Shown here one piece after another: positions 50,766-64,000 of a stretch of 64,000 bases of DNA. The DNA comes from Chondrilla cf. caribensis (taxonomy: Eukaryota > Porifera > Demospongiae > Chondrillida > Chondrillidae): positions 2,732,327 through 2,796,326 of the forward strand of contig OZ026554.1 of the NCBI GenBank assembly GCA_964020155.1, given 5' to 3'. The position numbers and the translations under genes are program-made. The notes below the pieces were generated by a model. The model did no database searches. It was not told the DNA's origin and saw only the letters and a list, made by a program, of their open reading frames with translations. The first letter of the stretch is position 1. The number at the start of each line of letters is the position of its first letter.

Positions 50766-52494
50766 GCGCACATGCACATTCATGCATACACACATACATA
50801 CAAATGTATCTATGTATGCAATATATAATAATATTATATATAATATATAAAAATATCTCCCATTTTGGTTCCCCATCAATTGCTCATTTGTATCAAACCG
50901 TGAGGGGAGAAAAAAGGCAGGTTGATTACTTAACAATTACATTAAATGTCCATGTATGTAGGTTTCTAACTCAAGTAGTAAACATCCTGTTCTTGTGTCT
51001 CATTACACCTTGTGTGCTTGTACGATTGCATGTTAACATTATTAGTAAGACACCTTGTCTAAACATGCATTAACAATAACATTCTAATAATTTGATTGGA
51101 CCTTTTGTAGTTGCATGCTAATATTGTTGTGATTGTAACCTTGTGCTGAGTCATGCAAGGTTACATAGCATATGCACACACTCATGCCTGATAATGTACA
51201 CACTAATTATATATTAAATCCTTACATGACTGCTGTTAAATCAATTAAGCGAAACCTTCTAGTGAGGCCACTTTGCCCAATGTATTGTATACATGTACAC
51301 ACACATGAATGTACAAATGCATACACACACATGCACATATGCATTCATCCATACACACATACATACAAACGCAACTAACTCTGCAATACTGATATGCATA
51401 ATGTTCCTATATACAGATGATGTGTTCCATGTTAGTTGATCTGCTGATTAAAAACCAGTGACAATTGTATCAAAGTGTTGTGATGTTTTCTATTGTATAT
51501 GCATGTGATATGTGGGGCTTATAATGGTGTGGGGTGTGTACCATCAATTAATCCACCCTAGAGTGACCACTCTCCCATTCAAGGATTGAGAACACATTGT
51601 ACCTCATACGCGAAAAAATGATAACTGGCTTAAAACAACAAACAAAATTAAAGAAGATTAGAAGACATTTTGTCATATGTTAAGTCAATTAAACGAAACC
51701 TTATAGTGAGGCCACTTTGCCCAATGTATTGTATGCACGTATGCACACATGAATGTGCAAATGCATACACACACATGCACATATGCATTCATACATACAC
51801 ACATACATACAAACGCATGTACAGTGTATACATATGTATTATAATATTATGTATATTCGCACATGCACACATACAAGTGTAATACCATAATAGATAGATA
51901 AAACCAGTAAATAACTCTGCAATACTGATATACATTATGTTCCTGTATACAGATAAAGTGTTCCATGTTAGTTGATCTGCTGATTGAAAACCAGTGAGAA
52001 TTGTATCAAATATGCTATGTAACCTAATACCCATAAATCAGTCTATCCTGCCAGGACTGCTGTATAATAGCACCTGGAAACTGACTTGTACTTCAGAAGT
52101 ATACATTGTCAGTGAATATCATTATAAGTGGGCATGTCCTCCAAGTGACTTAAATAGTCTGTTCTGCTGCACGGTATGACGATACTTAACGATACCATCA
52201 ATTAGTCCACCCTAGAGTGATCACTTTCCAATTCAAGGATTGAGGATGTATTGTACCTCATAAGTAAGTAAATGATAACTGGCTTAAACCAACAAACAAA
52301 ATTAAAGAAGATTAGAAGACATTTTGTCATATGTAAATCCAATGAATACGGCCTTGGGAAACTCTAGTACATGTATGTGAGTGTGTGTATCCACCTGCCA
52401 CTGTATGTGTAAGTGTGAATGTGGATATCTACCTTTGTGTTTAGGGATTTACGTTAGTGTATCCTCATTTATGCATGTATAATGTGTATAAGAT
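49360..52494 (+). repeat. Array spacer between D and E, near-identical to 18.7-21.8 kb
   Basis: Duplicate of the A-B spacer. It includes the (CA)n tract at 50714-50758 and a decayed LINE endonuclease fragment at 49790-50110. Base-level identity is visibly very high, so this is a recent segmental duplication or a gene-conversion tract. Confidence 0.65.
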
Positions 52495-55390
52495 GTATGT
52501 GTGCTTGTAGGTGTTATGTGTATAGCATTGTCACCACAAGCACAAGCAACACTGCATCACCACCAAAGTGTATCTTCTAGAATCATAGTTTCTGACAGTA
52601 GTTGGGACACTAACGATTATTGTAGTGTACGCCCCTACAAACCAGGACAGTCCCGAGGAGAAGGACCAATTCTATAGGGACCTCAACTGCATCATGTCTC
52701 GAGGTAACGGACAGGTGATGGTGATGGGGGAGTCACTGCATCGGTGAGTGAGAAACTGGATGGTGTTGTAGGCCCTTATCGCCTGGAGTGTACTACTAGT
52801 GATAACGGCGAATGATTGGTTTCATTTGCATGTGCCAATGGTCTATGTCTCACCAACACCTACTTTGCCCACAAGCACATGCATAAAGCCACATGATATC
52901 CACCCGACCCAAGTATCCATCCTCGAGGACTACATCTTGGTGAAGTGTAGGATGATGCCATCAGTCCTAGATACAAGGGTACTTTGTGGAGCAGATATTG
53001 ACAGTGATCACCGATTTGTTGTCACTTCAGTACGACTGAAGCTACGAGGTAGGCCAAAGGAGACGAGAGGTAGACGTTTTGATGTGAAATGCCTACAAGA
53101 TGCAGACACTATAGCAGCCTTTGTGAACACCATAGAACAAGATTTTCAGAGGCAGAGAGCAGAGGGAAGTGTTGAAGACCGATGGAAGGCAATGGAAACA
53201 GTGGCTCTTAGAGTCTGGCAAGGAACACCTAGGGCGGATGAAAAAGAAACAGAAGAAATGGATTAGCAACTGAGCAATGCAAAATTTAATCATTGACACA
53301 AAGAGGAAGGTTTACAGACAGTGGCAGAAATGTAGAACAGATGCAGGAAAACAGATTGAATATCGGACCCTCAGAAAAGCAGTGAGAAAAGTAGGAAAGG
53401 ATGACCGACAGAAATGGCTACATACAGTGATGAAGGAGATGGCACACAATCTGAAGAGAAATTGACAAGGAAACTTCTTCAGAAATTTAAGAGACATCAA
53501 TGCAGACAAAGTGAAACCAACATCAACCATCTTGGATGAAAGTGGACAACCTATCAAGGGCAATGAGGAGAAATTGTCACACTGGAAGAGACATTTAAAT
53601 GTAGTATTGAATGTGAAGAGCACTGTGGATGAGGAGATGATTGCAAACATGGAAGACCGTTCCACGTCAGACACAGGTGAAGTGACATGGGAGGAGGTCG
53701 AGAAAGCCATGGGAGAGCTGAAGAATGGCGAGGCAGCTGGTAGTGATGAGATAGTGGTTGAATTGGTGAAGAATGGAGGACAGGCAATGTATGACTGGTT
53801 GTGGGAGGTGTTGAGAGAAGTAAGGAAAACAAAGCAAACACCAAAGGAGTGTAAAAATGCCATCCTAATTCCAAGTGGAAAAATACCATCATACGTAATT
53901 CCACTCCATAAGAAGAAGGACTTAAAAGTGTGCAATAATTATCGAGATATTGTGTTACTGAGTATTCCAGGACAAGTGCTCTTTCTCATACTCCTAGAGA
54001 GGTTGGAGATCATCATGACCCTCATCTATTTCAGTCACAGTGTGGATTAGGAGATGTCCGTCAATGGAACCTAGACTAAAACAATGAGGATTGGAGATTT
54101 GAGATTGAGGATGACGACCAACTGGCAACCACCCATCAGTGTGGATTTCGCCAGGGCCGTGGAACAACTGATCAGAACACGACAAATCATCGAACAAGCA
54201 GTTGATTATGGAACGGCAGCACATCTGTGTTTTGTCGACCTCACCAAGGGCTGTGACTCAGTGGACCACGGGCAGCCCTTATTGCCATCCTGAAGAACTA
54301 TAAAGTTTCCCACCACCTAATTGACATCATCCAAGAAATGTATACCAACCTGTGTGCCAGGTGAGGACTGCAGAAGGTACATCTGAGGATCTGGAGTTCC
54401 AGGTTCAAAGCGGAGTCAGGCAGGGTTGTGTTCTGTCTCCACTCCTGTTCAACTGTTTTATGGACAGGGTGCTCAGGGACACATTGGAGACACCATCAGG
54501 AGGATGGTCCATCGAGTACACCACCACAGATGGACTGTTCTGACCTACAAGGATAAGACTACAACAACCAGTGATGTTCAGAATGTATACAGATGAATTT
54601 ACGCTAGTGGCTGAATCAGGAAAAGAACTACAGTTTATGCATATGGTGGACACCCTAGACAAGGCCAGCACTCAATGAGGGATGTCCATCAATGGAACAA
54701 AGACTAAAACAATGAGGATTGGAGTGGATGATGACGACCAGCGGGCAACCACCCTGAAAGGCAACACACTGGCCTGTGGAAGCCTTTTCCTATCTGGGGA
54801 GTGAAGTGGGCAGACTGCTAGGGTAGATGGAGAGGTGAGAACCTGACTGGAGAAGGCAGTCACGGTTTACCAGATATGGAGGAGAAAGGTCTTTAGAAGT
54901 AGGAGCATTGCCAAGAGGACCAAGGTTCATGTGTTCAGAGTGAAGGTCATGTCTGTGCTTTTGTATGGGGAGAGACATGGGCAGTCACACAGCAGGGACG
55001 GAGAAGATTGTATACCTCCCAGATGAAGTGTTTACGAGACATTGTTGGAGAGATCTTGTGGGACCAGAGAGGAAATGAGGACATCCTTGCAGAAACAGGA
55101 GAAGTGCCAGTGGAAGACCGTTGAGACTGAAACGACTCCAGTGGTTTGGTCACCTCCAAAGAATGCCAGACCACCGGCCACAGGACAAGTGCTCAAATGC
55201 TGTCCACAGGGCAAGAAGAGGAAACCTGGAAGAACCTCTCTCCGCTGGATTGATATTGTGAACAGAGACCTGTCCAAGATTGCCAACTGGGAACAACTAG
55301 TGAGGATAGGAACCAGTGGTGATCCACCATACACCAGCCCAACCTGATGATAAAATTGACAACCATGGATAAGGAGCGCTACATGACATG
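52495..55390 (+). mobile_element. Longest decayed RTE-like LINE copy
   Basis: In order: endonuclease (52600-53266; VLCGADIDSDHRFVV), a linker (53277-53465), the reverse transcriptase start (53511-54050; WEEVEKAMGELKNGEAAGSDE, LHKKKDLKVCNNYRD), a fingers/palm piece (54084-54293; HLCFVDLTKGCDSVD), VRQGCVLSPLLFN (about 54412-54450), a decayed stretch, then the C-terminus (54790-55350; CLRDIVGEILWDQ, LRWIDIVNRDLSKIANW). Several frameshifts and stops interrupt it. It is the template for understanding the shorter remnants in the other spacers. Confidence 0.75.
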
Positions 55391-57038
<1,648 letters not shown>

Positions 57039-59227
57039 ATGGCTCCAAACGTTAAGGTCTTTCTACAAGTGGCTCTTTTGTGCTCTGTGGTGACCACCAG
57101 TATTGGGGGTAGCATTGACTTACAAAAGGCACTTGCCACACTTCAGAAGGAAGTGGAGAATCTCAAACAGCAGTCTCAAGAAGAAATAAATTCTTTGGTG
57201 ACTGAGCTGAATGAGCTGAGGATGCAGTCAAAACAGGAAATCAAGTTACTTCACCAGAGATTAGAGCAAATTGAAGCCAAAGGTTAGTTGCACTGAGGTT
57301 CATTGCAAACTAGTTGTACAGTGTCATATCCCGGCTGTGACCAGAAACAGTACAGTGCAACTCCAGCTGGGGCCTTACCCACAATACCATTTGATTATAG
57401 TACCTCTGTATAAGTAATAAATATCTGAGATAAATTATGTGTGTGCAAGCTAAAGGGCCCTTAGCCATTGTTGACAAATTAGTCATTTTGAATTAAACAG
57501 AGTTATGAGGCTTTGATCTAGTTGGTCCTTGGAATACGGGTCCAATGACCAAAAATGAAATTGAGACTGTCATCGGTAGCAACATTGTGCCAAGTGGCCA
57601 TGCGTAGCCAGCTCCTTTTCCTGATCACTTCCTCATTGGTATCAGTGGATAGTGAATGGTTGGTTGATTGATTAATCTAGATATAAAGTGCCACTTTAAA
57701 TAGCCTATGGCTAACATTTCCCCACATTAAATAAGAATACCTGATACCTGAAACTACTGAACCTGTATTATCAGAAATATTATAGACAGCACTAGCTTTA
57801 CCTATAACAGTCCTGAATATCTCTCATTTTCCAAATAATTTCCTTATAATTAATACCCACTTTACCCATAACCTTGAGAAATAATCAACTTGTCTTTAAC
57901 AGAATGGGATGAACCTTTCCAAAGAATGAGACGTGGAGGAGACACTATTTCCCCAACACCTGAATCTTGCACTTGTCCACCTGGTGAACCTGGTGAATCT
58001 GGTCCACCTGGACCAAAAGGTGAAAAGGGACAGCATGGAAATCGAGGCAAAACAGGAGCAATGGGATTGAATGGAACAAAGGGTGAGAAGGGTGAACAGG
58101 GAGATACAGGACTTCAAGGAATGGCTGGACAGACAGGTGAACCAGGACAAAAGGGATTGCAAGGATTGCCAGGACAAGCGGGACTCAATGGAACAAAGGG
58201 AGAAAAGGGTGAACTAGGAGATCAAGGAGTTAATGGAACGAAAGGTGAACGTGGAGAAACAGGACAAACAGGAAATGATGGACAGAAAGGTGAACGTGGA
58301 GAAACAGGACAAACAGGAAATGATGGACAGAAAGGTGACCCAGGACTGAAAGGACCAAATGGAGATAGAGGACCAAAAGGAGACATAGGACCCCAAGGAC
58401 CCCAAGGATCACAAGGACCCCAAGGACCACAAGGACCAAAAGGAGACATAGGACCCCAAGGACCACAAGGACCACAAGGACCAAAAGAAGACATAGGACC
58501 CCAAGGACCACAAGGACCAAAAGGAAGCAAAGGACCCCAAGGACCGCCAGGAATACAAGGAGACATAGGACCCCAAGGACCACCAGGACCAAAAGGAGAC
58601 ATAGGACCCCAAGGACCACAAGGGGACATAGGACTCCAAGGACCACAAGGACCACCTGGACCAAAAGGTGAAAAGGGACAGCGTGGAAATCGAGGCAAAA
58701 AAGGAGCAATGGGATTGAATGGAACAAATGGTGAGAAGGGTGAAAAGGGAGATACAGGACCTCAAGGAATGGTTGGACAGAAAGGTGAACCAGGAGTAAA
58801 GGGATTGCAAGGACTTCCAGGAAGTGATGGACAGATAGGTGAACCAGGACTGCCAGGACAACCGGGACTCAATGGAACAAAGGGAGAAAAGGGTGAACAA
58901 GGAGTTCAAGGAGTTAATGGAACAAAAGGTAAACGTGGAGAAAAAGGACATCCAGGAAATGATGGACAGAAAGGTGAACCAGGACAAAAGGGATTGCAAG
59001 GACTGCCAGGACAACCGGGACTCAATGGAACAAAGGGAGAAAAGGGTGAACAAGGATATCAAGGAGTTAATGGAACGAAAGGTGAACGTGGAGAAACAGG
59101 ACAACCAGGATACAATGGACAGAAAGGTGAACCAGGACCACAAGGACCACAAGGCGATAGAGGACCAGAAGGAGACATAGGACCCCAAGGACCACAAGGA
59201 CCAAAAGGAGACATAGGACCCCAATGA
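57039..59227 (+). CDS. Short secreted collagen, array unit E
   Basis: Exons 57039-57282 and 57903-59227, phase 1, give 522 residues, the longest open copy. It has a signal peptide ([15 protein letters not shown]), coiled coil, [14 protein letters not shown] linker, ESCTCPPG and a continuous Gly-X-Y domain with eight N-G-T sequons (GLNGT, GVNGT). Two cassettes each run from GAMGLNGT to a GDIGPQ-rich block, suggesting internal duplication; units B and C share this layout. The stop (TGA, 59225-59227) falls five codons before the standard TAA through a G-to-T change. First exon and intron are near-identical to those of unit C, so C and E come from one recent duplication. Confidence 0.88.
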
Positions 59228-61069
59228 CTACCAGGACCATAAGGAGAGGGAGAGTTGCCGTATCAGAAACCACTGTGACAGTGAATGTAAGGATTATCAA
59301 CAAATTTACAAACATCAAATCTAAAGATAATGAAATATCTGAAATAGTTACAACTTTTATAATTATTTTTTCCACTATTAGCAATGTGATTGTGATCAGT
59401 TTAAGAATTTGTGATCAGGTATATGATATTTATTATGATTATTGCGGATAACCTATAGTAGTAAATGGGTAACACTGCATAATATCTAAGTTGATCTGAA
59501 TCAAATAAACTGTTACAGTAATTGAATATGGATCCAATATCTTCAAACCATAATTAATAGGAGTGTCAAAGATAACATTTTGCATTAATAGTCAAGAATA
59601 ATAACTGACACACAACCTATAAACAGGCAGACATACATATGTACAAGTAGTGGAATCTACCCAAGTGTTTGGAATGTTTATGTATGGGGTAAACAAAGCG
59701 GAGACAGAACACATCTTTGACGCCAACCTCTGGTTAGTGTGAATTCCTCACTTAACAGACATCAATTCTCGACCTGTGACCTTAAATTATTTGTACATTT
59801 AGTGGTAGTAATGCTAGTAGTAGTGGTAGTCATATTGGTAATATATTAATGGTAGTGGTAGTAGTATAATGGTAGTAGTAGTAGTGGAAGTAATAATATA
59901 GTGATAGTGGTAAGGGTGGTATAAATTGTAGGAGATGGAGGGGTGTAGGCAAACACAATAATGTCTGCTCCATTTATCATGACATGAGTATGTGGGTTGG
60001 ATCCATGGTGTGGTTGAGTTGATAGGTACATGCAAATTTAATGGATCATGATGAGGCCCAATCATGCAGGCCGAAACAGTGCCATCTACGTGTATGACTA
60101 TAATAATGTACCAATTTCATGGCGTTGATTTTCCAAATTAAACATACATACATATCTGTCATATTATATGCATGGTCGAAGCACTGTTGCAGTTCTTGGA
60201 TTTATGGAATGAAATTTGTGTGTGTAGTAAAACATAATAATCACAAGTTTTCACTTGTGTATATACATGCAGTATGTGTGTTATGTACCTTTAATGTTAT
60301 TTTATTAAGCATTTGTTGCATGCACATACTGTTTATGTAAAATGTATATATATTTGGACACAAAACATTGTTCCGTATGCATACTGTGTACAATGTTGAT
60401 ACCTACTGCAAGAATTGATGTGTAATTACTGTCATTGTGATAGTATTATGATAGGTGATCACAGTCAGTAATGATGTATAGTTACAATTGTTATTTATGG
60501 CTGGCTTATCAAATCAATGCTTAGACGTGAATCACTAGATATACCGAAAATCAGTTGACTACATGTTTATTAGCGAGCGGTAAGAAACTTTTGTATGTTG
60601 AAGCTTCTGAAGTCGAGCATCTCTGGCCCATTGTGAATGCAATGGACAGTGACATGTGGACCAAAGGAGAGGCCATGCAACAGCTACAAGGAACAAAAAC
60701 AGATGCAAAAGCACAGATGAACAATGGGTGACATTGTAAACTCCCAAAGGAGATTTTTTAAGTCAGCCAATAGTTAAAGTGGGACCTATTTTTATAGGAC
60801 ACATTGGGACCAGCTGATTCGTCCTCTGTAGAGAGGTTGTCCACTCTTCAGAGGTAAAAATGTATTGGCACTATGGGGAAGTTCATTTCTGGTGCCTTAG
60901 AAAGTGCCCTTTTAGGGAGGTGATTTCTAAGGTGTTAGGTCTAATAAAGTATTCGGAGTGTCCTTTGATAGAGGTTCCACTGTATTTATGAGATGAAGAA
61001 ATCAAATGGTTGAAAGTTGCATATCAAATGAATTCTTCTTTTAAGCTGATAAACAGTATCCTGAGGCTT
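59228..61069 (+). repeat. 3' flank of collagen unit E
   Basis: Homologous to the other 3' flanks, with a TAG-rich tract (about 59803-59930). At about 60765-60990 a segment absent from the other flanks reads AGTGGGACCTATTTTTATAGG ending GAGGTTCCACTGTATTTATG and looks like another short inserted element. No gene is supported apart from the short frame listed separately. Confidence 0.55.
60582..60731 (+). other. Conserved 50-codon frame in collagen 3' flank (E copy)
   Basis: KKLLYVEASEVEHLWP ... MDSDMWTKGEAMQQLQ, ending MNNG-stop. The preceding acceptor-like AGCAAGCAG has become AGCGAGCGG, so this copy could not be spliced the same way. Confidence 0.3.
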
Positions 61070-61074
61070 TACAG

Positions 61075-61600
61075 CAGGGCCGTAGCCATCGAATGTGAAG
61101 TGGTCCGGTTTACAGTAATATGTAGACATGGTGAGGCATAATGTAGGGGGGGTCTAGGGGCATGCCCCCCAGGAAAATTTTGGATTTTAGGCCTTCAGAG
61201 ATAGTCCTTGATGCCAATTTATTTGATAATAATGCATTATAATAGGAATAGAGAATCCATATAATATAGATATATATATTACCTATATAAAATATATAGA
61301 TTCCTATGCATAACTGCAACAGTGAATTTATATTGCAATTTATACAACGCGAAAAAGATGGCCGATTTCAAAATGCCAGGATTAGGAATTGGGCTAGATT
61401 TTGAGCGCAACGACATCTATGAAGGTAATAACTTCAGCGAAGGTCCTCCTGATCCTAGAAGAGATGCCCAAGCGATTCGAGTGCAATTCCATATTGTTTT
61501 CTCCCTTAGTAACAAGGGAAAATTTAGAAATATTTAGTTTTGGTACTGGAAAAGTGGTCCGGTTGAAACTGTACCAACCGGACTGGTGGCTACGGCCCTG
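61075..61600. mobile_element. 526-bp TIR element with TACAG target duplication
   Basis: Both ends begin CAGGGCCGTAGCCA (14 bp identical), and a second inverted block GTGGTCCGGTT occurs inside both ends. TACAG flanks it at 61070-61074 and 61601-61605. The other collagen 3' flanks show the uninterrupted site (TTTTACGTGATGTCGAAG type). It contains a short frame with a good start context (AAGATGGCCGATTTC) that has no recognisable domain. It is non-autonomous, and I do not assign a superfamily. Confidence 0.75.
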
Positions 61601-61994
61601 TACAGTGATGTTGAAGAAACCATCAAGATGTGCTTGTACATCAATACATAAAACAGAAGTAACCTATGTTTGAAAGTTATCAAAATTATCAACATGTCAT
61701 ATACTTCGTGTTGAATTTTGACCTTTGACTGCAGCATATGATATATTGTGCAATGCTTTAAATTTTTCCACATAAAACTTGAATATTAAGTGGCCTGAAA
61801 GGTGACATACTATATTGCCAAACGTTATCAATGGTATACCAGAGTTTCCAATACTATGGATGACAGTGATGCAACCAATAAACCTACTAGTTCCCTTGGA
61901 AACTATACGCGCCTACCTGAATATAGAATAGGTTTACTGATCTACACTACTGTCATACATATGTGAGAAGAAATATCATAAACCTTTATCATAC

Positions 61995-63009
<1,015 letters not shown>

Positions 63010-63069
63010 CTATTGCGTACATAAATATGTTATATGTTATATGAACATGATATACGTAATAGATAAACC

Positions 63070-63790
63070 TTCAAAAAACTTCATGGTGTCAGTCATTTAT
63101 CACACGAGCGAAGCAAGTGTGATAAATGACGCGACACCACGAAGTGCCATGGTTTAACTGTTTTAACTAATCTTTTAACTAATGTTCACATGAATTGACG
63201 TGCTCACGGAATAGACTAATAGCCAAGTTTCCTGAAGAATTGCCAGAATTCATCGAATTGCCGGGAGATGTCCCTCAATTTCTCAGTGAATCTGATTTTA
63301 ACTACTTTCCTTTAATGAGTTATGAAGAAACACTCCTAGATTCAGCTGCTTTGCCGGCGACCAACTGTTTTCTGCAGTGACTACATAACGAGTCGAATAT
63401 GAACGAACAGAAATCAATACCGAACAGGTGTCTTCAGAAGCACATTCTAATATCACAGATAAGAAAGGGAAGGGAATTCAAAGAGAAAAGAACACCGCCG
63501 AAATTGCTGAAAGTTTCTGACCACGTTCACTCAGTTTCCATTGATAAATTAGCCGGTTATCCACACCGTTTGTACCAAAGATCAATCACAGCAGAAATTA
63601 GGCTAAATCGTTTTTTGATAGCTGGAACCACAGTAGAGGCGGGGACAAGTAGCCCAATTTGTTTTTGGACGAGTGCCGAGAGTCGATCAAAATGGAAAAA
63701 TGGCCGAAGCTCTTCGCTGCGGAGGGCATGTACAACCGCATATCACCTGTCACACAGCTGGTGATAGTAATTTAACAATTAGCAAGTAAT
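63070..63790 (+). repeat. Repeat with short conserved frames in the SMC5 intron (copy 2)
   Basis: Same element as 39470-40130. It begins with an imperfect palindrome (63082-63152), then frames with IELPGDVPQFLSES, FNYFPLM and ALPATNCFL, later GREFKEKRT and GYPHRLYQRSITAEIRLN. A further partial copy starts after the palindrome at 63884 and runs out of the window, so the unit is tandemly repeated with a period of about 0.73 kb. Confidence 0.45.
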
Positions 63791-63794
63791 AGAT

Positions 63795-63883
63795 AAACCA
63801 TGGCACTTTGTGGTGTCGTGTCATTTATCACACTCGCTTTGCTCGTGTGATAAATGACACGACACCACAAAGTGCCATGGTTT
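63795..63883. repeat. Perfect palindrome, 39-bp arms and 11-bp loop
   Basis: Arms at 63795-63833 and 63845-63883 are exact reverse complements (outer end AAACCATGGCACTTTG, inner end ATTTATCACAC), separated by TCGCTTTGCTC. Diverged relatives are at 63082-63152 and about 39490-39555. The perfect pairing suggests a very young foldback/MITE unit. Confidence 0.85.
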
Positions 63884-64000
63884 AACTGTTTTAACTAATG
63901 TTCACACGAATTGGCACACTTACGGAATAGACTAACAGCCAGGTTTCATGAAGAGATGGCAGAAATCATCGAATTGCCGGGAGTGAAAATTTTTCGGGGA

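Overview
This window is eukaryotic and animal-like. It is AT-rich, its genes are split by short GT-AG introns, it is full of (GT)n/(CA)n microsatellites, and it holds a five-copy tandem array of short secreted collagens, pieces of an SMC5 gene, LINE retrotransposons and several DNA transposons. The gene style (compact introns, BEN-domain and Tnp2-type genes, short collagens) fits a sponge best, but the species is an inference.

The main object is at 1249-13589. I read it as one 12.3-kb DNA transposon inserted 18 bp upstream of the ATG of the first collagen gene. Its ends are 34-bp imperfect terminal inverted repeats (25 of 34 identical, starting CCCAGGTYAAAATA) flanked by TT on both sides. The four other collagen copies carry the uninterrupted target site (GTGTGTT followed by GGCTGG), so the empty site is visible in the same window. 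Inside are two head-to-head genes separated by a 95-bp promoter: a 12-exon Tnp2/DUF4218-type (CACTA-like) transposase on the minus strand (1725-5867) and a 7-exon BEN-domain DNA-binding protein on the plus strand (5963-13030). All splice phases close, so both look intact. The likely division of labour is catalysis by the Tnp2-type protein and binding of the element ends by the BEN protein.

This transposon is itself host to other elements. A near full-length CR1/L2-like LINE (6259-10561; PHD-finger ORF1, endonuclease-RT ORF2) makes up almost all of BEN intron 2. Its flanking 6-bp repeat GGTGAG supplies the splice donor and its (TAA)n tail ends in the acceptor, so the intron may have been created by the insertion. 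A second non-autonomous element with 23-bp inverted repeats (10689-11637) sits in BEN intron 3.

The rest (13.6-61.9 kb) is a collagen array. Each unit has a signal-peptide/coiled-coil exon, a phase-1 intron and a Gly-X-Y exon. Units A (13608-16382), D (45113-47171) and E (57039-59227) are open. Unit B (26182-29225) has a nonsense codon and unit C (35551-37747) a one-base insertion. Spacers are homologous to one another and carry decayed RTE-like LINE pieces ending in (GT)n, RLE-type LINE pieces (23.1-25.2 kb), a hairpin MITE (18.48 kb), a 526-bp TIR element with TACAG target duplication (61.07 kb), and a broken SMC5 fragment (38.6-41.4 kb). The array ends near 61.86 kb beside four intact minus-strand SMC5 exons (61995-63009) and a repeat with a perfect 39-bp-arm palindrome (63795-63883). 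No tRNA, rRNA or CRISPR array was seen.
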